64,000 nucleotides of DNA from Clarkia xantiana subsp. parviflora (GCA_036873135.1 JAPTYO010000010.1:19957772-20021771); one strand, 5' to 3'. Positions 10,698-23,199 are shown, counted from the stretch's first letter. Numbers and translations are program-made. The notes: a model not told the origin generated them from the letters alone.

Positions 10698-13492
10698 ATG
10701 AAGAGAAGCCGCGGCCGTCCGAAGAAATCATCTATCCCGCCTCCGCTTCCGCCGCCGGGAATAGATCCCCGCCACTTCGGTGGCGGTCGCGACTCTGACG
10801 CAAGCTTCGCCAGCAGTCGCCCTTCTTCCATTGGCGTCGGCCGGCCTTCCGCCTCCGCAGACCTCGTTAACGACCGATCCTACCAGCAATCAGCCATCCG
10901 CGCCATCAACTCTTATCTGGCCCCTTACTCCTTCGATCTCCCACCCGTCAAGTCCAAGGTACCTTCCGCTAAGGAGATCACTTCCATCTTCAACTTCATC
11001 CTTTCCCAGCTCCAAATCCCAGACCCTAAAATGGAGGAAGATCTTCCGATCGTCTTGAAAATCTTCAATTGCCCCTTTAAAGTCAGCAAATCTGCTCTCC
11101 ATACTCCAGCCACCCCTCACGCATGGCCTACACTCGTTGCCATCCTTCACTGGCTGGTCCAGATCGCCTTGTGCAATGACTGCCTTGGTTCCGGTACTTC
11201 TTTATTCACTGAAGAAACCCCAATGCTTAAGGCTTTAGTCGATGGCTACTTGTTCTTCATCCAAGGGGATGATGACTCTGTTGAAGCTTTGGAAAGAGAT
11301 TTCATAGCTCAGCTGAACGAGGAGAAGGATCATGCTGCTGCTAAAGTCAAGGATTTGGAGGGCGTTGCCACGGAGTTGGAGGCAAAGGCAGAGGCTCTGA
11401 GGACGGGCCCATCAGAGAGCGAGATGCGCGAGAACCAAAAGACTGTTTTAGAAGAGGATATGAAGAAATTCAATGCTATTATTGAGGAAGTGACCGAGCG
11501 AGCAAAGGGGATAGAGAGGGAGGTGGAGGAGAAGGAGAAAAGGCTTAGGGCCAAGGCGGAGGAGGAAAAGAAGATCCTCGGGGAAAACGAGGAGTTGATG
11601 AAAACTCTGCAGTTGCAGACTGTTAATCCAAGGGCGGTTGAGAGGATGAAGAAGGAGATGCACTCCTTGGAGAGTGATATAGCAGATTCTGAAACTAAGA
11701 GGAACAATTATGAAGACAAGTGCTGGGATATTGATTCTGAGCTCAGCCACATCTTGAAGGAGCTAGAGGAACTTACCCTTGGATGCAACAAGGCCATCCG
11801 CAAGTTCGTTCTAATCTTTTTCATTGCTTTGATTAATTATATAGATTTGGTGGACAACTAAGTTTGTAAGAAATTGCGCATTACTATCTCATTCCATGGT
11901 CCCATTCTTTCTCATTAACCTATTATGTTAGAAGTTTCTGTGATTGTGTTTCACTAAGTTAGGAAAAGATATAGATTGCAGCATTTGTCTTTCGTGAAGG
12001 TGAAACTAAAGCTGCTGCTGCTCTAGGGATGAAAGATGTTTACTTTTAGTTCATGCAAAGAAGCTAAATTTTCATGCTTTAGGACTAGGAGTTGTAGACT
12101 CGTAGTGACCTTAGTAGTCCTTTATTGGCTAGGTAAATTGTGATTACTTGCTGATTCCATGGTCCCATGATTTCTCATTAACCTATTTTGTTAGAAGTTT
12201 CTGTGACTGTGTTTCACTAAGTTAGGAAACGGGTATAAATTGCAGCATTCGTCTTTCGTGAAACTAAAGCTGCTGCTGCTCCGGGAATGAAAGATATTTA
12301 CTTTAGCTTGTACATAGAGGCTAGATTTTCATGATTTAGGAGTCATAGTGACCTTAGTAATCATTCTTTAAGGACTAGGTAGTATGATTTAGGAGTAAGC
12401 AATACGATTTTCCATAAACACTTAAGCTGCAAATAAAAGATTGTGCTTTGTCTGTTAGATTACTGACATGAATATCCTAGCTTGGATTGCTTGATCAACT
12501 TGTCATGTATTTGCTAGGATTGGTGGAAAAATCTTCCCTTGTATCCTAATATATATGATTACTGAATATAGGTTGAAGCTTGGGAGTGACTTTCAGTATG
12601 TTTTGAACCCCAAAGGGCGTACTCCTGCTGAAGTTATCGGGATCGAGTACAAATCCACAATTAAGCCAGTTCTGGATTCACTTGCTGACGATATAAACAA
12701 AAGCTCGATGGTCAAAGTCGAAGAGTTGATTGCCCTGCAGCAACTGTCTGCAGAAGTTTCAACTAAGATTGATGAGAAACAGAACAGCATTCCTCCTCTC
12801 CACTCTCGAATTGAGCAAGTGAGTCGTTGTTTAATGGAACCGATTAAAAATTGTTCATCTGTTATTAGAGATGCTACCTTTTCTTTTTCAGTTTTGGAGT
12901 AGAGACACTAACTTGTTGTCATTTCATATAGCTGCAATATCTGAGATACATTCTTCTTGAAATAAATGCCAATCTGATATCTGCATTTGTTTCCCATTAC
13001 AACACAGCTAGAAGAGGAGCTAAGTTTTGTGAAAGCAGAAACCGGTGAGTACATTCACAGATGTGCTTTGGAAGCTAAACAGATGGTAGATGATATCCAT
13101 GAAGAGACTAAGACATTGACTCTCTTGAAAGAACAAGCTGCAGAGGTGCTTAAGGTATTGGATAGTTTTAATAGGAAAATAAAAAGTTGGTTGTTTTTAG
13201 GGTTTACGGTTTAGGTTAGTTGTGTGGAGTTTGATGAGTGACTAAAAGCCCATCGATACGTATTGTGCAGACATCTGAAGTGAAGTTGCAGGAAACTGCG
13301 AAAGCCGAGGATGAAGAAATTCAAAAGTGTGCTGCTGAACTGTTACTACTGATAGATTCATTGTCCAAGCACAAGGAATATATGGAGGGGAAAGTGTCGG
13401 GGATGATGAATGCTGTGTCTGAAACTGCAAAGGCTATAGCAGAAGCTCGGATGAAGAGAATTGCTCAACGTTTGAAGAATGTAGACCAGTGA
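10698..13492 (+). CDS. NDC80: Kinetochore protein NDC80 (HEC1 homologue)
   Basis: Four coding exons: 10698-11803, 12572-12818, 13008-13154 and 13271-13492. All introns are GT/AG, the phases join cleanly, and the product is 573 residues, close to the usual plant length. NDC80 is the microtubule-binding subunit of the outer-kinetochore NDC80 complex (with NUF2, SPC24 and SPC25). The N-terminal tail is basic and proline-rich and holds RDSDASFASSRPSSIG, typical of plant NDC80. A calponin-homology-like head follows (about residues 60-165, containing CPFKVSKSALHTPATPHAW and a VAILHWL helix). From about residue 195 the protein is charged coiled coil to the end. I chose ATG 10698 (MKRSRGRPKK); an upstream in-frame GTG at 10686 is not needed. 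The gene looks intact. The NDC80 assignment rests on the head domain and is firm. Confidence 0.93.
11891..12400 (+). repeat. Tandem duplication inside NDC80 intron 1
   Basis: Two adjacent diverged copies of about 250-263 bp start at 11891 and 12154, each with attccatggtccca. Shared blocks include ctcattaacctatt, tttcactaagttaggaaa and aaagctgctgctgctc. The duplication explains much of the length of intron 1 (11804-12571). No coding potential is seen. Confidence 0.85.
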
Positions 13493-13504
13493 GTCACGCT
13501 ACTC

Positions 13505-13945
13505 GTGAGCAACTTGTAATCGGCTCGGCCAAAACTCGAATTCGACTCGAAAAATATCGAGTCTATCTTTTTGGTCCGTCGAGTTAAGTTTGTGCTTGAT
13601 AATAGTTGACTCGAAATACTCACGAGTCTAATTGAGTGTTATAATATATATATATATATATAATTCACCAGAATTCGAGTCTAGTCAAGTTGAGACCCAC
13701 TATTTTTTTTTTTTTTTTTCTTCTTCTGGTGTTGTATATAATGAGCTTATGAGTTGAGTAGATCATATAAAATTCTAACTTATTGTGATGTATAATAAGT
13801 TACAAGTTGAGTCTAGCTTAAATATGTCGAGTTTGGAAGCGTGTTTGAGTTCGAATTTCAAAAATTTAAGCTCGACTGAGTTTTAAACGGATACTTTTTA
13901 ATTGAGTTGGATTGAGCTTAATAATCAATCTCATTCGGTCTGACT
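13505..13945. repeat. Dispersed repeat rich in TCGAG/CTCGA motifs
   Basis: AT-rich DNA peppered with gactcga, gagctcgact and gagttcga motifs, with TA and T runs. It is related to 23200-23535; both contain a block like taacttattgtgatgtataat followed by gttgagt. Such TCGAG-rich non-coding repeats are common in plant intergenic DNA. I could not define ends or a target duplication, so the class is open. Confidence 0.55.
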
Positions 13946-14183
13946 TCTTAGTTCAGTTGTGAAATCCTATATCAAGCGGGAACAGAAGAAATTCGGGAAG
14001 CCGGTGTTTGTTAACACAAAATCTTAAAAAACTTTATTTGTTGTGAGCGGTAGCACTCACACACATATTACAATACAATAATGAAAGAATACAAAAAATA
14101 AAAAATAAGAAACATATATGAACTTAAACACCAAAACAAAACTGGAAACAACATTAACAATTTTAAACATTTGGATGGCATGA

Positions 14184-17100
14184 TCAGTTGTTGGTTGCTG
14201 GTGGTTGTTCTGGTGCATCATCATTCTCGCCACTGAGATCTTCCAATGATTTACCCTTGGACTCAGGAACCAACAGAGTCAACACCGCACCCGCTGCATT
14301 GACCGCTCCTAGCATGAGCAGCGAGTTCTTCACGCCGATACCCGCCGGGTAGCCTGCATCCGTCTTCTTCGGATCTTTATTTTGCGCAGCGTATAAGAAC
14401 CCAAAAGCTCCGATTATAGCCCCAGCCTTCCCCGCCGCTGCCGAAATCCCGTGGCACGTGGACCGCAACCTTGCCGGGAAAATTTCGGCCGGAACCACAA
14501 AGGTGGTGGCGTTGGGGCCGAAGTTAGCGAAGAAAAAGGTTAGCGAGTATAGCACGACAAAGCCGATATGGTTACCGGGGAGGGTCCAGTGGTGGTACGG
14601 AATGGCTAACGCGAACATGAAAATGGTCATCATTATGAAGCCCATCATTTGGATGAAGAACCTCCCCAGGTAATCGATAAAAGTCACTGTGAACCAGTAC
14701 CCTGGAACCGTACTGCAAAGCGCGATTAGGGTTTGGGCCTTGGCGATCTTGAACACCTCGTGGATCGCGTTCATGGTCTTTGCCGGTGGGATCCACCCAA
14801 TGGCGCTGAAGATGTCCTTCTGGAACAAGTTTTGGCTGTAGAAGGCTATGTCTAGCAAGAACCATGTGGTTGTAGTCCCAATCAAGTGGATACCTGTTCA
14901 AGTTATTACAATAAGTCAAACCACCTTCATATTCTCTGTTACTATTATCAATCGAATCGATTTTAATATGAGAAAACATTTGTATAGTGTTATGAATATA
15001 TTTAGTGGATGTTCAATATTACGTGTATATACCATCTTCCTTATTTAGACTTTCCTAGTATTAAATTTACTTCCTCCACAAGTCTATGTAATCCCTATAT
15101 AAGGGCTCATATGTGTGATAATAAGATCATCTCTAAATTCTCTCTTCCATTAGCTCTATACTTTCGTAACACGTTATCAGCACGAAATTGCTCACCAGTT
15201 TCCTATGAAATTTCGATGCCAAGCAATCTTTAGCAATCACGATAATTGTTCGTCTTCTCAAAACCTCACTACCACCCATCCCAATCCCATCGGTTGGCCA
15301 AAATATAATGCAAGGAACATACCTACGGTACATCTATTCTATACGAGAGAATGAGAAAGAAACTAGGAAACCAAGGGCACATCCGAGAACAGAGATATCA
15401 TATGAATCTATCTGACTCATCTTGTTACCACGACATTATATCAACAGATAAGAATTTTATTGATTAATATTTATTCTTCAAAGTTTTATTTTGGTGCTGT
15501 TGGTTATATGATATTTTATGTATATGCTAACTGTGATTACTTTTAGGACATATATGTCCGAATATGTTACTAACACAAAGAGGGAGGCATCGTTGGTTCG
15601 ATCAAGTCACAAAATAAATGAAGGGGAGATTTTATTTTAATTCAGATTGCTAAAAGTATCTATCAATCATTTGATATTGTATATTCTAATTAATATTATT
15701 GTGATCTGTCAGTAATACGTCGAATTCGCAAGACTGGATTTATGGCACACAACATCATGCAATATGTTAGATACGACACACGAGATTCCTCAATATGTCA
15801 GATCGTGTGGACTCGATTATAAAGTACATGATACCACGTCAGTGTAAGATCAATTTTTTTTTTAATGGAAGTTTAATATTGAATACATATACATAATGTT
15901 ATTTCATATATAAAGTTATATGTATTGATATGGCTCACTCCGTGAAGCAAGTTAAGAGAAATATGAGTTATTAAGAAAAAAAATAGTGTGGCCTAGCACA
16001 TAGGTGCTTGATACTTTGATATCTCTATATGTAATTGATGAAAATATATATATGCATCGCCCACTAGATGTGTTGCGCTCCCTGAAGTGAGTGTTACAAC
16101 ATATGATTATATTGATGATGATATACTCCACTCCCTGAAGTGAGTGTTGAAGTTTGTGATCAAATTACGATATCATCTCTACTCCCTGAAGTGAACATTA
16201 CATTGTTTTATTAATGATTTAAATTATAATATATTCCACTCCCTGAAGCGAGTGATACAGTTTATGGTAGTGACTCTGGAAGAGTACAAATACAAATATA
16301 ATATAATTATTTTATTCATGGACATGTTTATTTTTAAAGAGATGAAATATTTAGCATCATCATGATATCGATAAAGAACGATGATACATTTTACAAATAA
16401 AGAATGCAAGAAGAAAATGCAAAGTCCAATTGATTTGGAAGAATGATAATTTTGAGAAGCGCGATGACGCTATCATAAAATCAATGATATTATGCAGCGC
16501 AAAATTTGATCATATGAAGCGCGATGACACTAGGCGAAGTGACCTATGTGAAAAGTAAAAATCTTTGCATATATTATGATTAATTATGAGATATTATGAC
16601 TATGAAAAATGCATTCTTTATGAATTTCGAATCCTGAAGATCCGATATTATGATCTTGAAGATCAATAATTATGAATTTATAGTTCCCTTAATTTTTATA
16701 TTATATTTACATTTCTTGCACTTTATTTACATATACTGTTATTTTTTTTTTATTGCATTACCTTTACATTTATATTTTTATTTCTTGCACTGCATTATAT
16801 TTAATATATACATATACTATTACATTTATTACATTTTATTATAAACTGATCCAGAAGATCATGAGTTATTCAAAAGCTCAAAAACTGATAATTTTAGGAT
16901 CCGGAAGATCCTAAAATGTATGAAAAAATAGGATCTGAAACATTGTATTTGTGAATTAAAGATCGTCTTGTATAAGAATGAATCATGTATATCATGAATT
17001 ATTATAAATAAGGGATCATGAAGATTCTAAGAGATCGTGGGTTATGAATAAATAATCATGAAGATCCTAGAAGATCGAGAAATGAATAAAGGATCCTGAA

Positions 17101-20100
17101 GATCCTAAATATATGAGACTATAAATTAACGAGATTGAAGATCCCTGAAAATCTTAAATTATGAACAGAGATCCTGAAGATCCTGAATTATTTTTATGAA
17201 TGATCTGGGATCATGAAAATGAGATCTGAATATCCTAAGAGATTTTGCGATATAAACAAAATATCATTAAAGATTTTGAGTTACAAATAAGGATCCTAAT
17301 ATATTGAGCTATAAATGATCCTGAAGATAATGAAATTGAGCATTTATATGAAGTTATTTATTTATTTCTTTACATTTTTTTATTATTGTTATTTATATCT
17401 TACATATACAATATTTATTATTATAAAGAATTGATTACTCCGCAATCATCATTATGATGACGATGAATAAAATAACAATATGCGGATTATGTTACAAAAG
17501 ATACATGACATATCTCCTACGGAAATACGAAAGATATACATATCAGTTAAACCTAAAGTTTACTGGTGCATTGAGGTAAACCAGAAGTTTTACCCATATA
17601 ATACAATATTTGGCGTGACCGGTTACAGTCCATTCCGGATCACTTATGTTGTGCAAGAAATTATTTGGAAGAACCTGAAGATTCTCCAAAAATCATTACA
17701 ATACTTGCTCTCAAAGGAAAATTCATTATGTGATCATCATCAACCGATGTCGGGATAAAATCCTGTTATTTATGAAAAATATAAAAGGTGAATATGGGCC
17801 CGTTCACCTGCCATGTGGACCGATATATTATTTTGAAAGATGCATCTACAATATGGTCACATGTGCGTTGATTATGAATTTGCAAATTTCCAGATTATGT
17901 AATAAAGAATGATGATGATATTGAAAGTTGATATTTACTACAAGATTCAGACAATTACATGTCTAGATTTGCAGTTTAGCATGAAAGTTACAAAGATCCT
18001 CCAATTAAATAGCTAAATTGCCACCAATTAGAGCAAGTTGAGTGTAAATGCATGTTATTATGCAAGCAGCAGTATAATTGCGCATCAAGCCAATTTTAAA
18101 TGACAGTTTCCCCATTACAAAAACTTTTAGTCAAGAGATTAATTCCCCATTTATGAACTTTATAAAGTGCGATATATATTTGAATTGCTCCAACGCAACG
18201 CACTAAGATGGGTCTGGAATGTTGGGAAAAATATGTTGGTTATAGACAATTTATTGGGAACAATGACTGATATATATTTAAAGCAAGATTTGTTGATTGT
18301 CATTGTTGAACAACTTTTTCCAACATTAGGGGGAGAAAAGAAGCAGCTGGCAGAAAATAGATTGACTGAACAATAATTGTTATTATCTCATTCAGATCCT
18401 CGCACAATGATAATATGAACCTGAAGTTCAAAGAGATAACCATTTTCAGATACTGCCTATTAAGTGACTTTATGAAACCCAAAAAGTCATAAGTCAATTA
18501 CCAGCTGCAAATGCTCCAATTTGAAATGTCCTGATAGGACAGATTATAATGAAAAATAACTCACGCATGAAGCGTGCGATAATGGTTACAAAGAAATTTT
18601 ATTGATAAAAGAATGGAGCATAGAAAGAAATAAATATGGTCTTATTATGGAGGTGATTTCCCAAAAAGGAGTAAAGACATAACTAAATATGAAACCCCAT
18701 AAGTGGTTCAGGTACCTGAAAGTAATTATAATAAAGAGATCTCAATGAGTTATGTCATTAACGGGAAGTGATGGAACCGTAATATAAAGTTGTCGACAAC
18801 AGTTTTGAATATTATTCATGAGTGAAATCATAAAACAAGACGAGGATCTTGAGCTCAATATGTCAAAGCATATTATGATAGGCCAAAGTTTGAAAAGACG
18901 CAAGTATTAACATGAAAAATGCAGAAGGTGGAAGCCAGAGGATACAAATTATTTCCCGCATAAATAAATTGTGTCGTAAGATATATACGCACAACCTGTG
19001 GTACAAATGTTATATGCAAAATCCTGGCAATTATTATATGGATCATTTAGTGGAGCAATCACCTTCAATTATATTATTACGTTGGCAGTACATAACAATT
19101 TTTAAATGCGTCTCACATATGAATTATTTATAGCCTTTTTGGGTGGCTAATTTGATAGCAAAATTAAAGTGAAAATCCATGAAGGATTGAAAATGCTAGC
19201 ATTAAATTTTTTCCAAGAATGTGGATAATAAATATATTGTACCATTATTTTGTATATATGAATATAATGCAGGTTATATAGCTCGAGTTGAAGATCGTTA
19301 TATCAAAGGAGACATACAAAACACATTCGCCTCAAGTTATTCTTCATCCAACGAATTTGTTCATATGACTATCTAGCGGATCTTTTCAAGGAGGCTTTAT
19401 CGACTGCGACATCTGGAATATTGGCGAACATGATTGGATTGCGTCGACTTAATGAAATTACGCGATGTCAACATCAGGGGGAGAATCTACACCGCTGCAC
19501 TCTTTTTCCCTTAACCAAGGTTTTATCCCATCGGGTTTTCCTGGTAAGGTTTTTAACGAGGCAGCTTACAAAAAGGGATCCATAATTGTGTACTCTTTTT
19601 CCTTCACTAGATTTTTATCCCAATGGGTTTTTTCTAGTAAGGTTTTAACGAGGCACAATTCCTTATGAACATCCAATGGGGAGTGTTATGAATATATTTA
19701 GTGGATGTTCAATATTACGTGTATATACCATCTTCCTTATTTAGACTTTCCTAGTATTAAATTTACTTCCTCCACAAGTCTATGTAATCCCTATATAAGG
19801 GCTCATATGTGTGATAATAAGATCATCTCTAAATTCTCTCTTCCATTAGCTCTATACTTTCGTAACATATAGATTATTATTGTCATGTTAGTCTTTAAAA
19901 AATCGGTGTCTTATAAAATATAATACTATAGTGTGTATCTATGCAATTGATCAACTATCTCATCATATCACCAATTGATTTTATGATGATTGTAATCCAT
20001 TTAGCACGTTGGATTTTAGCTCGGGTCAGTGTGGAAGTTAAAAATACCGTGGCGACGAGCGAATTCTGCTGAGAATAAGCCGTAGTTCTTGCTTGCATCA

Positions 20101-21109
20101 TGAGCTAGCCGGTCAATCTTCTCTTGTTCGGCTTCAAGGTCGACTTGGAGAACCTTGGACATGTCAGATGCGGCTTGCTTTGCGTTTTTAGCGACTAAAG
20201 CTGTGTACCGAGCCGTCTCCGGCATCTTCATCCGCCAGTAGTACGTCATTGCAGCCGGGAGGGCGCCAAACATCAAAATGAGACGCCATACGTAGTCGGC
20301 TTGAGGAGGAGTTGAAGCGATGGGGTCCACCATGTATGCAGGAGCCTTGAACTTGGAGTCAAAGGCGGTCGACACAGCTAGGGCAACAATTCCACCACCC
20401 AAGATTCCAAAACCTTGCATGGCGAAAACCGCTGCTATGAAAGCGCCACGTGTCTTCTTATTTGCATACTCAGACATGATGGTGGCCGAAAGAGGGTAAT
20501 CGCCTCCAATCCCAAACCCTAGCCAGAACCTGAGATAATTAAATATCTGATTCAGAATATAATAAATGGAAGTTTACTAGTAATAGAAATTTATATATAA
20601 AAATGACTAATTTTTTTTTTTAAAAAAATGAGGTTCAAACTCTATATGTTAGGTTTAAAATTATTTATATACAAGTTATACATACATCTGCTGCCACTGA
20701 CTAACCTGAAGAAACACAGGGTTGTCATGACTCCCTTGGGAGAGTTTCCGAAAGAAAGGCCAGACGCAACCGAGCACGTCACCATGATAATCAAAGTGAG
20801 TCCATAGACTCGTTTCCTACCCATCTTGTCACCAAGCCATCCGAAGAAGAGCTGACCGGTCAACGTGCCGACGAAAGCAACACCATTGACGGCAGCTGCG
20901 ACGTTTGGAGGAAGTGATCCGGGCTTTGCAGCACCATCCACGTGGTAGTATATACGGCCGAGGAGTTTCGTCACCATAGAGATGCAAAATAGATCGTATG
21001 CATCTGTGAAGAACCCCATGCCCGCAATAACGATTGCGGTGAAATGGTAGAGCTGAGTCTTGGCGACATCAAGTGCGGTTAACACACCTAACTGATTGTT
21101 TTGGCTCAT
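14184..21109 (-). CDS. PHT1: High-affinity phosphate:H+ symporter, PHT1 family (copy 1)
   Basis: Coding exons on the minus strand: 20706-21109, 20048-20529 and 14184-14893; 531 residues. It is a major facilitator protein of the plasma membrane that imports inorganic phosphate with protons. The PHT1 signature [13 protein letters not shown] is at residues 143-155 across the start of exon 2. D36/D39, D145-Y146 and D310 ([10 protein letters not shown]) fit the acidic and phosphate-site positions known from the family. The exon lengths (404, 482 and 710 bp) equal those of copy 2 at 30520, and I see about three amino-acid differences. Intron 2 is about 5.15 kb because a copia element (14988-19867) sits in it in antisense orientation. 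A 5'UTR intron (21131-21458) lies just before the ATG. The reading frame is intact; whether the long intron is spliced efficiently cannot be told from sequence. Confidence 0.93.
14988..15171 (+). repeat. 5' LTR of copia element 2
   Basis: 184 bp, TG...CA, with TATA-like ctatataag at 15095-15103. It reads identical to 19684-19867. Confidence 0.95.
15172..15186 (+). other. PBS-like sequence of copia element 2
   Basis: cgttatcagcacgaa directly after the LTR. This variant, rather than tggtatcagagc, is often seen after the 5' LTR in a group of plant copia elements. The exact priming tRNA is not assigned here. Confidence 0.6.
15950..17330 (+). repeat. Arrays of short hairpin repeats in copia element 2 leader
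   Basis: Two arrays of imperfect inverted-repeat motifs. The first (about 15950-16260) has five copies like cactccctgaagtgagtg, spaced about 50-130 bp apart. The second (about 16625-17330) has about ten copies like aggatcctgaagatcct, in which aggatc and gatcct pair around ctgaa. Both share the core ctgaag. They lie between the PBS and the first coding traces. Confidence 0.75.
19480..19665 (+). repeat. Tandem duplication in 3' end of copia element 2
   Basis: Two copies, about 107 bp apart, of a block like ctctttttccctta...ggttttatccca...gggttttcctggtaaggttttaacgaggca (abridged). They lie between the RNase H tail and the 3' LTR, where this class of plant copia elements commonly carries such a block. 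Confidence 0.75.
19684..19867 (+). repeat. 3' LTR of copia element 2
   Basis: 184 bp, identical by eye to the 5' LTR. It is preceded by the purine-rich tract aatggggag and followed by the target duplication tatag. Confidence 0.95.
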
Positions 21110-21130
21110 GCTTTTGGTTTCCTTATAAGC

Positions 21131-21458
21131 CTAAACATATTAAAAAACACATGCATAAATATATATACACAGTCTAGCAATATATATATGTTATTCAACA
21201 ACTATATAAACACTTAACTTTTGCAAGACGACGTCGCGATTTAACGCTAAATTCTAACCAGATACAAAACACATGCATAAATACGTACACTAGTTAGCAT
21301 ATATCGATGGTTAAATTATTCAATAACTATTATATAAACAGTCGATCGATTGGGACATGCAAGACAAAGCCTTATTTTTTATTGCATGTGTGATAGGTCT
21401 AGAGTTTTGACGCTATCAGCCGAACCGAACCGATTTTAAGAGAGGATAGAAGACTGAC
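21131..21458 (-). other. 5'UTR intron of PHT1 copy 1
   Basis: Donor taag/gtcagt and acceptor tgtttag/gcttataagg (minus strand) flank a 328-bp intron ending 21 bases before the ATG. Copy 2 keeps the same junctions at 30210-30498. A leader intron is common in PHT1 genes and is inferred here from conserved splice sites only. Confidence 0.7.
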
Positions 21459-21583
21459 CTTACTCTTCTTCTGTGTTGATGATTTAGGTTTAGGGTGTGA
21501 TTAAGAGGAGAGGACAGGATATGAGGTACTTAAAAAGCAAATCTCCGTTGTAGTAGTGCTTCATCATACTGTGCATCTTAATC

Positions 21584-21591
21584 GCATATTC
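21584..21591 (-). promoter_or_regulatory. P1BS (PHR1-type) site upstream of PHT1 copy 1
   Basis: GCATATTC, read GAATATGC on the minus strand, matches the P1BS consensus GNATATNC bound by PHR1-type phosphate-starvation factors. It lies about 475 bp before the ATG. The surrounding tag-GAATATGC block is conserved at copy 2 (30088-30095), which supports function over chance. Confidence 0.7.
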
Positions 21592-22408
21592 CTGATTAAT
21601 ATCCTTCTCAAGTCAACCCTTTATTTTTGAGTTGCCAAAAATACTCTTTTATGTTTTATAAAATTAACTCAACCCCTTTCTTTTTGGTAGGTAACCTGAA
21701 GTTAACTCTTTCTACAACTCTCCAAATGGATAATTAGTTATAAATATCCATGTCCAAATTAGTTATAACTATCCAGGTGTATTACAAGAGTGCTTGAGCA
21801 ATTTTGATTAGGAAACGAGGAATTAGATCACTTGCTCGACTCATCATATCCCAAATCGTGAAATTTTTGAAACGAGTCCTTAGATTTAATATTGTTTTTA
21901 GGATTCATAAATCCCAATTGATTTTTAGGGAAAAAACAACAAAATTAGTTACGTCCTTAAATTTAATATTTTCATTTTAGGTTCATAAATCTCAATAAGA
22001 TTTTTAGGGGGAAAAGAAAATTAATTACATCTAGTACACATGTCAAGATTTTAACGGCGATGCACAATCTGGGACATAAAAAGTGGGATAGATGATCTGA
22101 ATCCCTCTTTAAGTGGTATCTCTATTGGAATCCGAACTTAGTTCGTCCTTAGAAACAACTCTTTTTTTTTTTTTAATTCGCCCACCGAATCTTCCAGATC
22201 CAGTTAAATAGTGTGACTTGTTTTTATTGCCAAGCCTATATCATTCCAACTAGGTGAAAGAAGATACATTTTAATCAATACTATATTTCAATTCGTTTAT
22301 GTTTTTTAAATATATTATATAATAAAATATATTATTTTTTATTATATTACTTTGTAATTTTTAGTATTATAATTAAATTGTTACAAGTATTCTACTATTT
22401 TGCTATAA
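21592..22408. other. Distal upstream region of PHT1 copy 1
   Basis: AT-rich DNA with no gene. Only the first tens of bases resemble the copy 2 upstream region; the rest has diverged or was never part of the duplication. Confidence 0.5.
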
Positions 22409-22828
22409 GAGCATCCACAATGGTTTTACATTAATCGTATTCTTTAAAGTTATCACGTAGACATTTATGTACAATTTAAGTAATACGTAAAGTTAAGACA
22501 CACGTAAAAAATATTTGATCTTCAATCGTATTACTTAAAAATATTCTTTAAATATATTTTATTATTAAATTTTTCAACTACCACCAATAAGATATTAGCA
22601 TTAATTATAAAATGAATTAATTTATAATTAAAAATTGTTTACTTAATACATAGTGCATTCCTTATATTTAAGGAATGCTATATGTAAAAATATAAATTTA
22701 CGTGTGGGTCTTATCTTTAAGGAATGCTATGTAAAACCACTGTAGAAAGTTTTTTTTTTTGCTTTACTTAAATAAAAATGTAAGACCCACGTTTACGTAA
22801 TCTTTACGTAATACCACCGTGGATGCTC
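22409..22828. mobile_element. Harbinger/Tourist-like MITE (copy 1)
   Basis: 420 bp with terminal inverted repeats (GAGCATCCACAATGG at the left, CCACCGTGGATGCTC at the right) and a 3-bp target duplication TAA on both sides. This TIR style and a TWA duplication fit PIF/Harbinger MITEs. It has no coding capacity. It is related along its whole length to 28944-29359, which is in the opposite orientation. Confidence 0.88.
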
Positions 22829-22831
22829 TAA

Positions 22832-23199
22832 GTCACTTTCTAGAAAAGTAGAAAATCAATTTAATTTCATTATATTTTGATTATAAAAATTTTACCCTTC
22901 AAGAAATTTTAAATTTAGTAAAGAAAGATAAAACCACAAAAGAAAATGTAATTAATCTAAGGTTGGTTTGACAGTACGCCTTAGAAAATCAATTTTATTA
23001 AAAGTAGATTAAGATAATGCAATCAATGTTTGGAAGAGTAACATTTTAAAATTTGTATTGGAAAGTGTTTTCCCTAATATGTGTTTGGTATAATATTTAA
23101 CTTAAAATCTAATTTGACTATATATTTAGTTATTATTTCTAAAACTATTATATATTAAATACATTATACTATATATTACTCAGCGCGGAGTACTTGCAA
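22832..23199. other. AT-rich spacer
   Basis: No gene, RNA or repeat boundary recognised. Confidence 0.4.

Larger units (their letters stand above)
14988..19867 (+). mobile_element. Non-autonomous Ty1/copia element in PHT1 intron 2
   Basis: The element has identical 184-bp LTRs (TGTTATGAATA...CGTAACA) and a perfect 5-bp target duplication, tatag (14983-14987 and 19868-19872). A PBS-like sequence follows the left LTR and a purine tract precedes the right one, so it runs opposite to PHT1. The 4.5 kb interior has no frame over about 92 codons. Copia traces remain: QLPAANAPI followed by a stop (near 18497), a motif like [10 protein letters not shown] (near 18745), and the C-terminal RNase H tail with 3' untranslated sequence (19300-19680). 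Most of RT and RNase H is deleted. The matching intron of PHT1 copy 2 holds the uninterrupted site at 31716-31720. Confidence 0.93.

Noticed and set aside
15950..17330. CRISPR-like array
   Set aside because: Repeats are imperfect, irregularly spaced and lie inside a plant retrotransposon; no cas genes and a eukaryotic context.
14184..21109. Three separate transporter fragments or a broken PHT1 pseudogene
   Set aside because: Splice sites and phases match copy 2 exactly and no stops are present; the pieces are exons separated by an intron enlarged by a transposon.
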